Assembly (NCBI RefSeq): GCF_920984675.1
Contig: NZ_CAKLBV010000036.1
Span: forward strand, 1-47,077
Source: Methylobacterium sp. Leaf118
GTDB taxonomy: Bacteria > Pseudomonadota > Alphaproteobacteria > Rhizobiales > Beijerinckiaceae
Length of the DNA stretch: 47,077 nucleotides
Reading direction: 5' to 3'
In this document: one piece after another, positions 8,119 to 16,375 of the stretch
How positions within the stretch are numbered: the first letter of the stretch is position 1
Layout of the letters: each line of letters starts with the position of its first letter
Position numbers and translations under genes: made by a program
Notes under the pieces: generated by a model
Database searches by the model: none
What the model was told of the DNA's origin: nothing
Seen by the model: the letters and a program-made list of their open reading frames with translations, nothing else

Positions 8119-10404
8119 TTACCACTTGTAGCTGATGCTTCCCAGGATGCGGCGCGCCTCGCCATAATAGCAGTTGGACGCATCCTGGCAGGCCGAGACG
8201 AAGCGGTCGTCGCCCAAGTTCGCGCCGGTGAGCGATGCCCGGATGCCGTTGTCGAAGTCGTAGTGGATCGTGGCGTCGTAGAGCAGGTATTCGGGCACCA
8301 CGAGCCGTGCTTGGAGGGTGTTGTTGACCGCGTAGGAGCTGCCGACGTAACGCAGGCCGCCGCCGAAGCCGAAACCGCGCAGCGGACCATCCTGAAAAGT
8401 GTAGTCGGCGAAGACGTTCGCGAGGACTTGCGGGGTCGCCGTCGGCGTCCGGCCTGCCACCTCTGGCAGTGTGTTGGAACCGTACTTGATGTCGTAGGCC
8501 GTGACCGACGCCGTGATGTTCAAGCCTTCCGCGAGCGTTGCCACGAACTGGGCCTCGACGCCTTGCGAGGTGACTGCGCCGATCTGTGTGAAGCTGGTGA
8601 TGAACGGCGCGATCGGGATCAGGGGATTGCTGCGGGTGAGGTCGAAGGCGGCGAAGGACAGGATCCATCGCTGGCCGACCGGCGCATAGCGGAAGCCGAC
8701 CTCGATCTGCTCGCCGTTATCTGGCTTGAAGGTCGCGCCGGTCCGGCCGTCGAACCCGATCTGCGGCTGGAAGGACGTCGCGTAGGAGACGTAGGGCGCC
8801 AAGCCGAAGTCGAAGTTGTAGACACCGGCGATACGATAGGTGAGGGCCTGATCTTGACGACGGGTGCTGTTAAGCGGGGCCAGCTGCTTGTCGACGCTGG
8901 TCGAGGCGAAGTCTGCACGAAGACCCGCGATAATCGAGAACCTGTCGGTGATTCTGATCTGATCCTGCGCGTAGAACCCAAGCTGCTGGAAGCTGTCCTT
9001 GTCGATGAGGTAGGATGAAACCGGCAGCGGTGTCACGCCATAGACGGGATTGACGATATCCAGCGCCGGCACGCCGGGAAACTGGTAGCCGGACGCCTGG
9101 TTGTCGTGCAGCTGATAGTTCTTGTAATCGACCCCGAACAGGGCGGTGTGGCGGAACAGGCCGTCGGAGAAGTCGGCCTGCGCTTGGTTGTCGATCTGGA
9201 ACAGGTTCACGCGGGAGCTGTCGCGGAACTGGTATCGGGCGAGCTGGGTCTCGTTCGTTCCAGCCAGATAGCCGAGCTGCCCGATGAACGAGTTCTGGAA
9301 GGCTTGGCTGAACGAGTAGCGCGCGTTCTGGCGGATCGTCCAGGTCGCGTCCAGAGCGGTCTCGAATTCGTAGCCGATGAACGCCTGTTCGCGGCGGAAG
9401 GTGTTGAGCCTCGTGTCGCCCACGTTGAGCGAGCGGGGGATGAACAGCCCGCTCGCATTCGGCACGACGGTGCCGCTATAGGGCAGGAAGTTCGCGGTGA
9501 CGCCGGTCCAATCCTTCTGATAGCTCGTCAGAAGGGTGAACGAGGTGGCGCCGTCGGGCCGGTAGGTCAGCGCGGGCGCGATGTAGATGCGGTCGGCATC
9601 GACGGCGTCGATCTGCGTGCCGCCGCCCCGGCCGATGCCGGTCAGGCGGTAGAACCAGTGGCCGGAGCTATCCACAGGCCCGCCGATATCGAACCCACCA
9701 TAGGCATTGCCGAACGAATCCGCGCCGGCCTCGACATAGCCGAACGGCACGGCGGTCGGCCGCTTGGTGATCGTGTTGATCATGCCGCCGGGCGTGCCGG
9801 AACCGAACAACAGGGACGACGGGCCGCGCAGCACTTCGACCCGCTCCAGGCCGAACGGATCGGTGCGGAAGTAGTTGAATCCGTAATTCAGAAGCTGCAG
9901 GCCATCCTTGTACAGCCCATAATCATGGGCGACGAACCCGCGCAGCAAGAACCAGTCGAGGCGGGCATCGTTTCCGAACACGCCTGAGTAAACGCCGGGC
10001 GTGTATTGAGTGGCCTGCGTGAGCGTCTGAGCGCCCGTGGCCCGGATTTGCTCCTGGCCGATCACGCTCACGGATTGGGGGGTTTCCAGCAGCGAGGTGT
10101 TGGTCTTGGTGGCCGTGGACGTGCGGGTCGCGACGAAGCCGTCGACAGGACCGCGCGGATCCTCCGTCACGACTTGGCCGGGCCGGACGATGGTGCTCGC
10201 CGGCAGGCCGCCACCCGGCAGCGTGGTCGAGCCCACCCGCCTCGCGCCGCCCTGACCTTCCACCGCGATTTCACCGAGGGTTGTCGAAGCTTGCGCCCAT
10301 GCCGTACCGAGACTCAGCGTGAGCGCGAGCAGAGACAAACTCGCCAGAGCTGCGGAACGGACAGACGCGGAACCTGAAGACTGAATAGGCCCAACGAGAG
10401 ACAT
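8119..10404 (-). CDS. TonB-dependent siderophore receptor
   Basis: Outer-membrane ferric-siderophore transporter of the FhuA/FpvA type. It has 761 residues from the ATG at 10404. A signal peptide (LASLSLLALTLSLGTAWAQA) is followed by a TonB-box/linker region with GEIAVEGQG, then the plug (ETPQSVSVIGQEQI; LLRGF; ERVEVLRGPSSLLFGSGTPG). A 22-strand-type barrel ends in the aromatic SYKW, typical of outer-membrane barrels. Longer open frame upstream (to 10578) was rejected because the signal peptide lies inside it. By eye the gene uses more A/T-ending codons than its neighbours. It splits the Anbu gene set, which suggests insertion. Two ICE-like motifs upstream suggest iron control. Substrate probably a hydroxamate or related chelate; not determinable here. 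Confidence 0.93.
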   Translation of the reverse strand: MSLVGPIQSSGSASVRSAALASLSLLALTLSLGTAWAQASTTLGEIAVEGQGGARRVGSTTLPGGGLPASTIVRPGQVVTEDPRGPVDGFVATRTSTATKTNTSLLETPQSVSVIGQEQIRATGAQTLTQATQYTPGVYSGVFGNDARLDWFLLRGFVAHDYGLYKDGLQLLNYGFNYFRTDPFGLERVEVLRGPSSLLFGSGTPGGMINTITKRPTAVPFGYVEAGADSFGNAYGGFDIGGPVDSSGHWFYRLTGIGRGGGTQIDAVDADRIYIAPALTYRPDGATSFTLLTSYQKDWTGVTANFLPYSGTVVPNASGLFIPRSLNVGDTRLNTFRREQAFIGYEFETALDATWTIRQNARYSFSQAFQNSFIGQLGYLAGTNETQLARYQFRDSSRVNLFQIDNQAQADFSDGLFRHTALFGVDYKNYQLHDNQASGYQFPGVPALDIVNPVYGVTPLPVSSYLIDKDSFQQLGFYAQDQIRITDRFSIIAGLRADFASTSVDKQLAPLNSTRRQDQALTYRIAGVYNFDFGLAPYVSYATSFQPQIGFDGRTGATFKPDNGEQIEVGFRYAPVGQRWILSFAAFDLTRSNPLIPIAPFITSFTQIGAVTSQGVEAQFVATLAEGLNITASVTAYDIKYGSNTLPEVAGRTPTATPQVLANVFADYTFQDGPLRGFGFGGGLRYVGSSYAVNNTLQARLVVPEYLLYDATIHYDFDNGIRASLTGANLGDDRFVSACQDASNCYYGEARRILGSISYKW

Positions 10405-10467
10405 ACGAACCCCCAAGGGCAGGACGAGGCCTGCCGTCGGCCGCGTCTTGCGTCGCAGCGGCCGTTG

Positions 10468-10484
10468 TTTAGAATGATGATAAG
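10468..10484. promoter_or_regulatory. ICE-like (Irr) site, proximal
   Basis: TTTAGAATGATGATAAG matches the Irr iron-control-element pattern TTTAGAA-N3-TTCTAAA at 11 of 14 fixed positions. It lies 64 bp upstream of the TonB receptor ATG, where a promoter should be. The pattern is from knowledge of alphaproteobacterial Irr; binding is inferred. Confidence 0.4.
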
Positions 10485-10594
10485 ACGTTGTGCCGGAAGG
10501 GCATTCCTGAGTTGGCAGTAGGGTATGCTCAAGAACTCCACAAGCGACCCTGCGAAGGCTGTCACGGCATGTTGCCAATCAGCAACGGCAATTC

Positions 10595-10611
10595 GTTAGA
10601 ATTATTCAAAA
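10595..10611. promoter_or_regulatory. ICE-like (Irr) site, distal
   Basis: GTTAGAATTATTCAAAA matches TTTAGAA-N3-TTCTAAA at 12 of 14 fixed positions. It lies about 190 bp upstream of the receptor start. Together with the weaker site at 10468-10484 it suggests Irr-dependent iron control of the receptor. Confidence 0.45.
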
Positions 10612-11018
10612 TCACTATGATTGGCGCGTCTATTTCTACCATAGACTTTCGCATCAAGCCTGCTGCTGGTTGCGTGCCGGGTCGCAAATTGGGGCGAAAA
10701 CCGCAAAAAGGTGCTGTTCCAGCGCCGGGCGACGCCGGGTCGGTGTCGCATGGGTCGCACTTGCCCTCGGGAGCGCGCAATGAGGCCGCGCCGTCGGCGG
10801 GAGCGGTTCGCTGTGGATGGGGGCGAGCGGCGCTCGGGATATCCGGCTCGTTCGGCCGATGCGAAGGCGCTCGGGACCACGCCGCGAGGGCGCGCAGGGT
10901 CGCGTCGCGCCCGAATCCGTCTCCGGATCGGCGCGCCGCACGGCCGTGGCGTCGTGTCTCTCTCAACACGACCCCTGCGCCGTCACGTCCCGAATGGGAA
11001 CGGCCGGCGACCGGGGGG

Positions 11019-11057
11019 GGATACGGGCTCCGCTTGATCAAAGCGGAGCCCGTATCC
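11019..11057. repeat. Perfect 17-bp inverted repeat (hairpin)
   Basis: The left arm 11019-11035 (GGATACGGGCTCCGCTT) and right arm 11041-11057 are exact reverse complements, separated by a 5-bp GATCA loop. It lies about 80 bp downstream of the minus-strand transglutaminase stop. It lacks a T tract, so it looks more like a dispersed palindromic repeat than a classical intrinsic terminator. Confidence 0.65.
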
Positions 11058-11085
11058 GGCAAGCCCGCGCGGCGTTTGAGCGAAG

Positions 11086-11123
11086 CCCAAATCCGCCATC
11101 CCGAAGGGATCAACCGGATTGGG
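11086..11123. repeat. Imperfect palindrome containing the right copy of the 14-bp repeat
   Basis: Outer arms CCCAAATCCG (11086-11095) and CGGATTGGG (11115-11123) pair with one bulged A. Inner arms ATCCC (11098-11102) and GGGAT (11106-11110) pair around GAA. The inner part contains 11101-11114, the inverted copy of 7871-7884. It sits 17 bp past the transglutaminase stop and may also end that transcript. Confidence 0.5.
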
Positions 11124-11139
11124 TATGAGGCGCGCTTCG

Positions 11140-12003
11140 TCAGCCTTGGGACTGGCTCTGCCGGCTGTGGGCCCGGCCCGGCCCGGCGACCTGCTCGACA
11201 TGGAGCTTCACGTCGAGGGTCTCGGTGCCGCCGCCCACGCGGCTGCCGCGGATCGGAGCCGCACCGAGATAGTCGAGGCCGATCGAGACGCGGACATGCG
11301 CCTCGGTCGCCGAGAGACCGTGGGCCGGGTCGAAGCCGACCCAGCCGAGGCCGGGCACCAGCGCCTCGGCCCAGGCATGGCCCGCCCGCTGCTCCCGCGG
11401 CCCCTCAGCGTCCTCGTCCCGGCGGAAATAGCCCGAGACGTAGCGAGAGGGGATGTCGAGGTGCCGGGCCGCGGCGAGGAAGATGTGGGTGAGGTCCTGG
11501 CTGATGCCGCGGCCGGCCGCGAAGGCCGCTGCGGCGCCGGTGCCGCCGCTGGCTGGGCCGGGCTCGAAGGCCACGGTCTCGTGCAGGGAGGCCAGCAGGC
11601 GGTGCAACAGCGGCAGCGGCTCTCGCCCGCTGGCATCCGCGACCTTCTGGGCGAAGGCTTTGATCTCCGGGTTCGCCTCGGTGAGGGACGTGTCGCGCAG
11701 GTAGAAGAGATCGGGCAGGCGCTCGACCGCACCGCGGACGATGCCGTTGGTTTCAAACGTTTCGATCTCGCCGGTCACCCGAACCGTCAGGGCATCGGTG
11801 GGGTCGTCGGCCGAGAACCAGTGGACGAGATTGCCGAAGCCGTCCTCCCGGGCCGTGAGCCGGCCGTTGACCGACGGCTCGATGCGCCATTCGCGCACGT
11901 GCTGCCCGTCATGGTCGCGGGGGGTTAGCCGCAGGATCTGGATCAGGCCGCGGGCCGGGTGTTCGTAGGTGTAGACCGTATCGTGGACGATGCGGATGCG
12001 CAT
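11140..12003 (-). CDS. Transglutaminase-like protein of the Anbu-associated type, catalytic Cys replaced by Ser
   Basis: 287 residues from the ATG at 12003. An N-terminal bacterial transglutaminase domain (MRIRIVHDTVYTYEHPARG, about 1-85) is followed by the papain-like core. Family members usually carry a Cys in a GVCxDxAH-type motif. Here the aligned segment reads GRGISQDLTHIF, with Ser168 encoded by AGC (11500-11502). The later His (GHAWAEALVPG) and Asp (GFDPAHG) of the triad are present. The gene belongs to the Anbu/ATP-grasp/alpha-E set. The Ser could give a weak or altered hydrolase, or a non-catalytic binding role. The longer open frame to 12078 was rejected because MRIRIVHDT is the family N-terminus. 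Confidence 0.9.
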   Translation of the reverse strand: MRIRIVHDTVYTYEHPARGLIQILRLTPRDHDGQHVREWRIEPSVNGRLTAREDGFGNLVHWFSADDPTDALTVRVTGEIETFETNGIVRGAVERLPDLFYLRDTSLTEANPEIKAFAQKVADASGREPLPLLHRLLASLHETVAFEPGPASGGTGAAAAFAAGRGISQDLTHIFLAAARHLDIPSRYVSGYFRRDEDAEGPREQRAGHAWAEALVPGLGWVGFDPAHGLSATEAHVRVSIGLDYLGAAPIRGSRVGGGTETLDVKLHVEQVAGPGRAHSRQSQSQG

Positions 12004-12406
12004 GGCGGGGTTCTGTCTCGGCGGGTCGTCGCAAGCTAGGGCGCTGGAATCGGTTTGGAAATCCGCGGGGCTGCTCAAAGCATCGGCAAGTCAGTCCGTT
12101 TCGGCCGTCCATCCTGTCGCAGACCAGGCAGAGTGCCGCCCGTAAAGGCCGTTCGACCCCGCCCGATCGGTATCCCACCTGCTGACGGCGCCGGCAACGG
12201 TCGGGCGCGGACCGTTCCTCCCCGTCCGCGATCGCTGTTTTCACCCGCGGTCGGGCCGCGGCGGGACCCATTTGCGCCCCTGCGGAATGCGGACAGCAAA
12301 ATTTTCGCTATGATTTCTATGCATATTTTCTGGCAAAAATCATGGAACTGTATTTATGCTGTTTTAGATTTAGGCCACGCAATGCAGATTTTTCTGAGGG
12401 AAGTAC
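12004..12406. other. Intergenic region with an AT-rich island
   Basis: 403 bp between divergent genes. The left half (12004-12290) is ordinary GC-rich DNA and should hold the transglutaminase promoter. From about 12295 to 12395 the sequence is strikingly AT-rich, with a 7-bp inverted repeat ATGATTT/AAATCAT (12310-12316, 12337-12343). This probably drives the small secreted protein at 12407. Confidence 0.45.
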
Positions 12407-12646
12407 GTGCTCAAGCAAATGCGCCTCGCAGCTCTCGCGACCACGTTCGTCTTCGGCGGCGCCGCGCTGGCGCTGGCACAATCGTCCTCGACAACCGGCG
12501 ACGGCGGCTCGTCCGCGGGCGGAGGCACCAGCTCTTCGACGGTCGGCACGGGTGGCACGTCGACGGGGGGCGACGGCCGCACGGGCTCCTCCCTGGCGAC
12601 CGGGAGCAGCGCGGCCGGCGGCAAGCCCTGGAGCGGTCCCGCGTGA
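12407..12646 (+). CDS. Small secreted Gly/Ser/Thr-rich protein
   Basis: 79 residues from a GTG start with a good GAGGGAA ribosome site at 12396-12402. A signal peptide (RLAALATTFVFGGAALALAQ) is followed by about 50 residues made almost only of Ser, Thr, Gly and Asp (e.g. SSSTTGDGGSSAGGGTSSS), with no cysteines. No family recognised; similar low-complexity exported peptides are common in Methylobacterium-like genomes. It lies opposite in strand to the Anbu set and within it. The start site and signal peptide make it credible despite the low complexity. Confidence 0.65.
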   Translation: MLKQMRLAALATTFVFGGAALALAQSSSTTGDGGSSAGGGTSSSTVGTGGTSTGGDGRTGSSLATGSSAAGGKPWSGPA

Positions 12647-12840
12647 ACGAGACCGGCAATGGCGGGCTCGAAGCCGGTCAAATCCACGACGACCACCGGC
12701 CGGTAACGACCGCCCCCGGCGCCGTATCCCGGTGCCGTGGTACGGTTCCGTCCGGGACCATCGGCCTCTCGGTCCGATCGAAACGATTCCGGCGCAACCG
12801 GCCGACCCCATGTCCCGGGTCTGGGCGGTCGAGTCGCAGT

Positions 12841-13611
12841 TCAGTCCTCGCCGTCGTCCGGGATGTTCAGCAGCTTGCCGCAGGCTTTGCAGTGGACGGC
12901 GTCCGGCTCGTGGCGCTGCAGGCCGCAGGCGGTGCACGAGAAGCGCACCTTGTAGGGGCGGAACACCACCTGCGCGAGGCGGAAGAACAGCGTCACGCCG
13001 CAGATCATTACGAAGACCGAGAGCAGCCGGCCTGTCGGACCGGGCAGGGTGATGTCGCCATAGCCGGTCGTCGTCAGCGAGGTGACCGTGAAGTACAGCG
13101 CATCGATCGGCGTCTGGATCGCCGGATGAGTGCCGTGCTGCGTGGCATAGACGATGCCGGTCATCGTGAAGACGAACACCGCCAGGTTGGTGGCGGCCAG
13201 GATCGCGTCCTCGTTGCGCCGGAACAGGTCGCTGTCCTGCCGCAGCCGCTCCCGCAGGTGATAGGTGCGCAGCAGGCGCAGGGTGCGCAGGATCCTCAGA
13301 AACCCGGCGCCCTCGACGAGCAGGGGCGCGAGGAACGAGGCGATCGCCACCACGTCGGTCCAGGTGCTGAGATGCTGAAACTCCCGCAACGGCGCCCGGC
13401 TGATGAAGAGGCGTGCGCCGAAGTCGAGGAGCACGCAGAGCCCCAGAACCACGTCGCCGACGATGATCCACCCCGTCAGGGGTAGGAACGACGTGACGAT
13501 GACGAAGGCGATGGTCGCAAGATCGAGGACGAGAAGCGCGTAGCGGAAGCGGTGGGCCCGCCGCGTCGTACCCTCGTACCATTCGCGCAAAGTGGCCGTC
13601 AGCGTCGTCAT
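12841..13611 (-). CDS. Voltage-gated-like potassium channel with C-terminal zinc ribbon
   Basis: 256 residues from the ATG at 13611. Six-helix ion-transport fold: hydrophobic segments from residue 20 on, an S4-like helix with regularly spaced arginines (RILRTLRLLRTYHLRERLR), then a pore with filter TTTGYGD (Gly183-Tyr184-Gly185-Asp186), the K+-channel signature. After S6 a short tail carries two CxxC knuckles (CTACG ... CKACG), a zinc ribbon. It sits between the alpha-E and transglutaminase genes of the Anbu set, same strand, 85 bp after... i.e. downstream of the alpha-E stop at 13697. A role with those genes is not established; the longer frame to 13863 runs into alpha-E and was rejected. 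Confidence 0.88.
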   Translation of the reverse strand: MTTLTATLREWYEGTTRRAHRFRYALLVLDLATIAFVIVTSFLPLTGWIIVGDVVLGLCVLLDFGARLFISRAPLREFQHLSTWTDVVAIASFLAPLLVEGAGFLRILRTLRLLRTYHLRERLRQDSDLFRRNEDAILAATNLAVFVFTMTGIVYATQHGTHPAIQTPIDALYFTVTSLTTTGYGDITLPGPTGRLLSVFVMICGVTLFFRLAQVVFRPYKVRFSCTACGLQRHEPDAVHCKACGKLLNIPDDGED

Positions 13612-13696
13612 CGCCGACGGGGTTGGCCCGGCCGGCGCCCCGACGCAAGGGGCGCCCGCTCCCGGCCCGTGGCGCCCCGGCACCGCCCGCCCGGCT

Positions 13697-14641
13697 TCAG
13701 ACGAGGTACTGCTCGCTGATCGCCGCGCCCAGCGCGTTGTTCTCGACGACGAAGCCCTGGATGAACTCGTGTAGGCCCGAGGCGAAGATGCGGTCGATGT
13801 CGGCGCCTGCGAGCTTCGCCCGCATGTTGCTGGCGAGCCGCTGGCTCTCGCCGCGGCGCCCATAGGCGTCGGCGATGAGGTCGAGATGCTCCACCAGCAT
13901 GCGGTAGCAGCTCGCGAGCGAGCGCGGCATCTCGGTATTGAGGATCAGGAGATCGGCCACCAGGACCGGCTTGATGCTCTCGCGGTAGACCCAGTGATAG
14001 GCGTTGAAGGCCGAGACCTCGCGCAGGATCGTGGTCCACTGGAAGTAGTCGAGCGAGCCGCCGACGCGCTCGGTCGCCGGCAGCAGGATCTGATATTTCA
14101 CGTCGAGGATGCGGGCGGTGTTGTCGGCCCGCTCCACCGCCGTGCCGGCCCGGGTGAACCAGTAGGCGTCGTTGCGCAGCATCGTCCGGTAGGCCGAGCC
14201 GTCGAAGGTGAGCGAGACCCGCTTCACCCAGTCGAGGAACTGCGTGAATTCCTCTCGGCTCAGGTCGCGGCCCTCATAGGAGCGCAGCTCCAGCCACGCG
14301 CCGTTGATCGAATCCCACATCTCGGTGGTGAGTGCCGTGCGGATCGAGCGGGCGTTCTCCCGCGCCGTGGCGAGGCAGGAGCGGATCGAGGACGGGTTGT
14401 TCGGCGAGAATGCCAGGAAGTTGCACACGGTGCTCTCGTTGACCGTGTCGTACAGCGTCTTGAACAACTCGGGATCGCCCGCCGAGGACAGGGCGGAGGC
14501 CCATTCGTTCGAGGTGCGCCCCCCGTAGCCCGTCGGCAAGGCGGTGAGGCGCAGGGCCGCGTCGAGGATGCGGGCCAGGAAGTCGGCCCGCTCGGCGTAG
14601 CGCGAGAGCCAGTAGAGGTTGTCGGCAGTCCGTGACAGCAT
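13697..14641 (-). CDS. Alpha-E domain protein
   Basis: 314-residue all-helical protein of the alpha-E family, starting MLSRTADNLYWLSRYAERAD, the characteristic N-terminus. The AERAD and later VERADNTARILD segments are the two conserved acid/Arg repeats of this domain. It is a usual partner of circularly permuted ATP-grasp proteins in predicted peptide-ligation systems; its own activity is unknown. It follows the ATP-grasp gene after 109 bp in the same orientation and is followed by the channel gene. Confidence 0.94.
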   Translation of the reverse strand: MLSRTADNLYWLSRYAERADFLARILDAALRLTALPTGYGGRTSNEWASALSSAGDPELFKTLYDTVNESTVCNFLAFSPNNPSSIRSCLATARENARSIRTALTTEMWDSINGAWLELRSYEGRDLSREEFTQFLDWVKRVSLTFDGSAYRTMLRNDAYWFTRAGTAVERADNTARILDVKYQILLPATERVGGSLDYFQWTTILREVSAFNAYHWVYRESIKPVLVADLLILNTEMPRSLASCYRMLVEHLDLIADAYGRRGESQRLASNMRAKLAGADIDRIFASGLHEFIQGFVVENNALGAAISEQYLV

Positions 14642-14750
14642 GGGCGTTCAGCTCGCAGACGCGGTGATAATCGGCGCGGCACCTGCCTCGATCTCAGGCA
14701 CAGGATTCGCTCCGGACGCACCGGGGACGCATAACGAATGGGCGATCGGC

Positions 14751-16190
14751 TTAGGCATCGAGCACCCATGTGTCCTTGGTGCCGCCGCCCTGGCTCGAAT
14801 TGACCACGAGCGAGCCCTCCTTCAGGGCAACCCGGGTCAGGCCGCCCGGAACGATGCGGATTTCGTCGGCGCCTGCGAGCACGAAAGGGCGCAGATCGAC
14901 GTGACGCGGTGCGACGCCCGAGGCCACGAAGGTCGGGCAGGTGGACAGCGACAATGTCGGCTGGGCGATGAAGTTGTCGGGCGTGTGCCTGAGCTTCTTG
15001 GCGAACTCGTCGATCTCGCGCTTGGTGGCGTGGGGGCCGACCAGCATGCCGTAGCCGCCCGAGCCGTTGACCTCCTTCACAACGAGGTCCTTGAGGTTGT
15101 CCATGACGTAGCCGAAGGCATCCTTCTCCCGGCAGCGGAAGGTCGGCACGTTGTGCAGGATCGGCTCCTCGCCGGTGAAGAACTTCACGATCTCCGGCAT
15201 GTAGCTGTAGACCGCCTTGTCGTCGGAGATACCGGTGCCGACGGCGTTCGAGAGCGTCACGTTCCCACGCTCATAGGCATTCATCAGTCCCGGCACGCCC
15301 AGAACCGAGTCCGGGCGGAACACGAGCGGATCGAGGAAGTCGTCGTCGAGGCGGCGGTAGATCACGTCGACCCGGCGCGGCCCCTCGGTGGTGCGCATGT
15401 AGACGACGTCGTCCTTGGTGAAGAGGTCGCCGGCCTCCACGAGTTCGACGCCGAGCTTGTCGGCCAGGAACGAGTGTTCGTAGAACGCGGAATTGTAGCG
15501 CCCCGGCGTCAGCAGCACGACGGTGGGATCGCGGGTCGCCGAGTGAGGCGCCAGGCTGCGCAGGGTCGCGAGCAGAGCGTCGGGATAGTTCTCGACCGGG
15601 GCGACGCGGTGGCGCGAGAACAGCTCCGGGAAGAGCCGCATCATCACCTCGCGGTTCTCCAGCATGTAGGAAACGCCGGACGGGGTGCGGGCGTTGTCTT
15701 CGAGGACGAAGAAGTCGTTCTCGCCGGTCCGGACGATGTCGATCCCGGCGATGTGGACGTAGAGGTCGTGGGGCACGTCGAAGGCCCGCATCTCCATGCG
15801 GTAATGCGGGTTGCGGTAGACGAGATCGGCCGGGATGATTCCGGCCTTGATGCACTCCTCGGCCCCGTAGACATCGTTGATGAAGGCGTTGAGTGCCGTC
15901 ACCCGCTGCTTCAAACCGCGCTCGAGAAAATCCCATTCGGGCTTCGTCAGGACGCGGGGGATGATGTCGAACGGGATCAGCCGCTCGGTCGACTCGTTCG
16001 CACCGTAGACCGCGAAGGTGATGCCGATGCGCCGGAACAGCATCTCGGCCTGACTGCGACGGGTGTTGAAATGCTCCGGCGGCATCTTGTCGAGCCAGGC
16101 CTTCAACGTGTCGTAGGCCTGCCGGACGGTGCCGGCATCGGTCAGATCTCCGCCGATCCCGTTCATCTCGTCGAACGCCGTGAGCGCCAT
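14751..16190 (-). CDS. Circularly permuted ATP-grasp protein
   Basis: 479 residues from the ATG at 16190. This start was chosen because a GGGGGA lies 9 bp upstream; in-frame ATGs at 16199 and 16241 have no well-spaced site. Circularly permuted ATP-grasp type 2 family, with FVLEDNARTPSGVSYMLENR, LLTPGRYNSAFYEHSFLAD, NAVGTGISDDKAVYSYMP and the glycine-rich VKEVNGSGGYGMLVGP. Such enzymes are predicted to ligate amino acids or peptides to a carboxylate using ATP. It is the first gene of the Anbu-associated set on this strand and probably cotranscribed with the alpha-E gene. Confidence 0.94.
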   Translation of the reverse strand: MALTAFDEMNGIGGDLTDAGTVRQAYDTLKAWLDKMPPEHFNTRRSQAEMLFRRIGITFAVYGANESTERLIPFDIIPRVLTKPEWDFLERGLKQRVTALNAFINDVYGAEECIKAGIIPADLVYRNPHYRMEMRAFDVPHDLYVHIAGIDIVRTGENDFFVLEDNARTPSGVSYMLENREVMMRLFPELFSRHRVAPVENYPDALLATLRSLAPHSATRDPTVVLLTPGRYNSAFYEHSFLADKLGVELVEAGDLFTKDDVVYMRTTEGPRRVDVIYRRLDDDFLDPLVFRPDSVLGVPGLMNAYERGNVTLSNAVGTGISDDKAVYSYMPEIVKFFTGEEPILHNVPTFRCREKDAFGYVMDNLKDLVVKEVNGSGGYGMLVGPHATKREIDEFAKKLRHTPDNFIAQPTLSLSTCPTFVASGVAPRHVDLRPFVLAGADEIRIVPGGLTRVALKEGSLVVNSSQGGGTKDTWVLDA

Positions 16191-16375
16191 CCGCGCCATT
16201 CCCCCAGTTGTGCCATGCTGCCGGAGCAAGAGGCAGGCCACGGCAGCGTCCGTGGCCCGTCAGCCCGGCGCGTTGTCTCTTCGCCCGATCTCCTTCGGAG
16301 TTGGGCGCCGCGAGCCTGTCCGCCTCGATGTAGCGGACGCATCGCGCAGGCCCATCCCCGTCGGCGCGGGCAGGC

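Larger units (their letters stand above)
10612..11139. other. Intergenic region upstream of TonB receptor, no gene seen
   Basis: About 530 bp between the receptor promoter region and the transglutaminase stop. Several short open frames exist on both strands, but none has a plausible start, signal peptide or family match. The right half holds two palindromes (11019-11057 and 11086-11123), described separately. Confidence 0.5.

Noticed and set aside
10711..11128. Short frames upstream of the TonB receptor
   Set aside because: No start signal, no family, Arg-rich composition expected by chance in GC-rich DNA.
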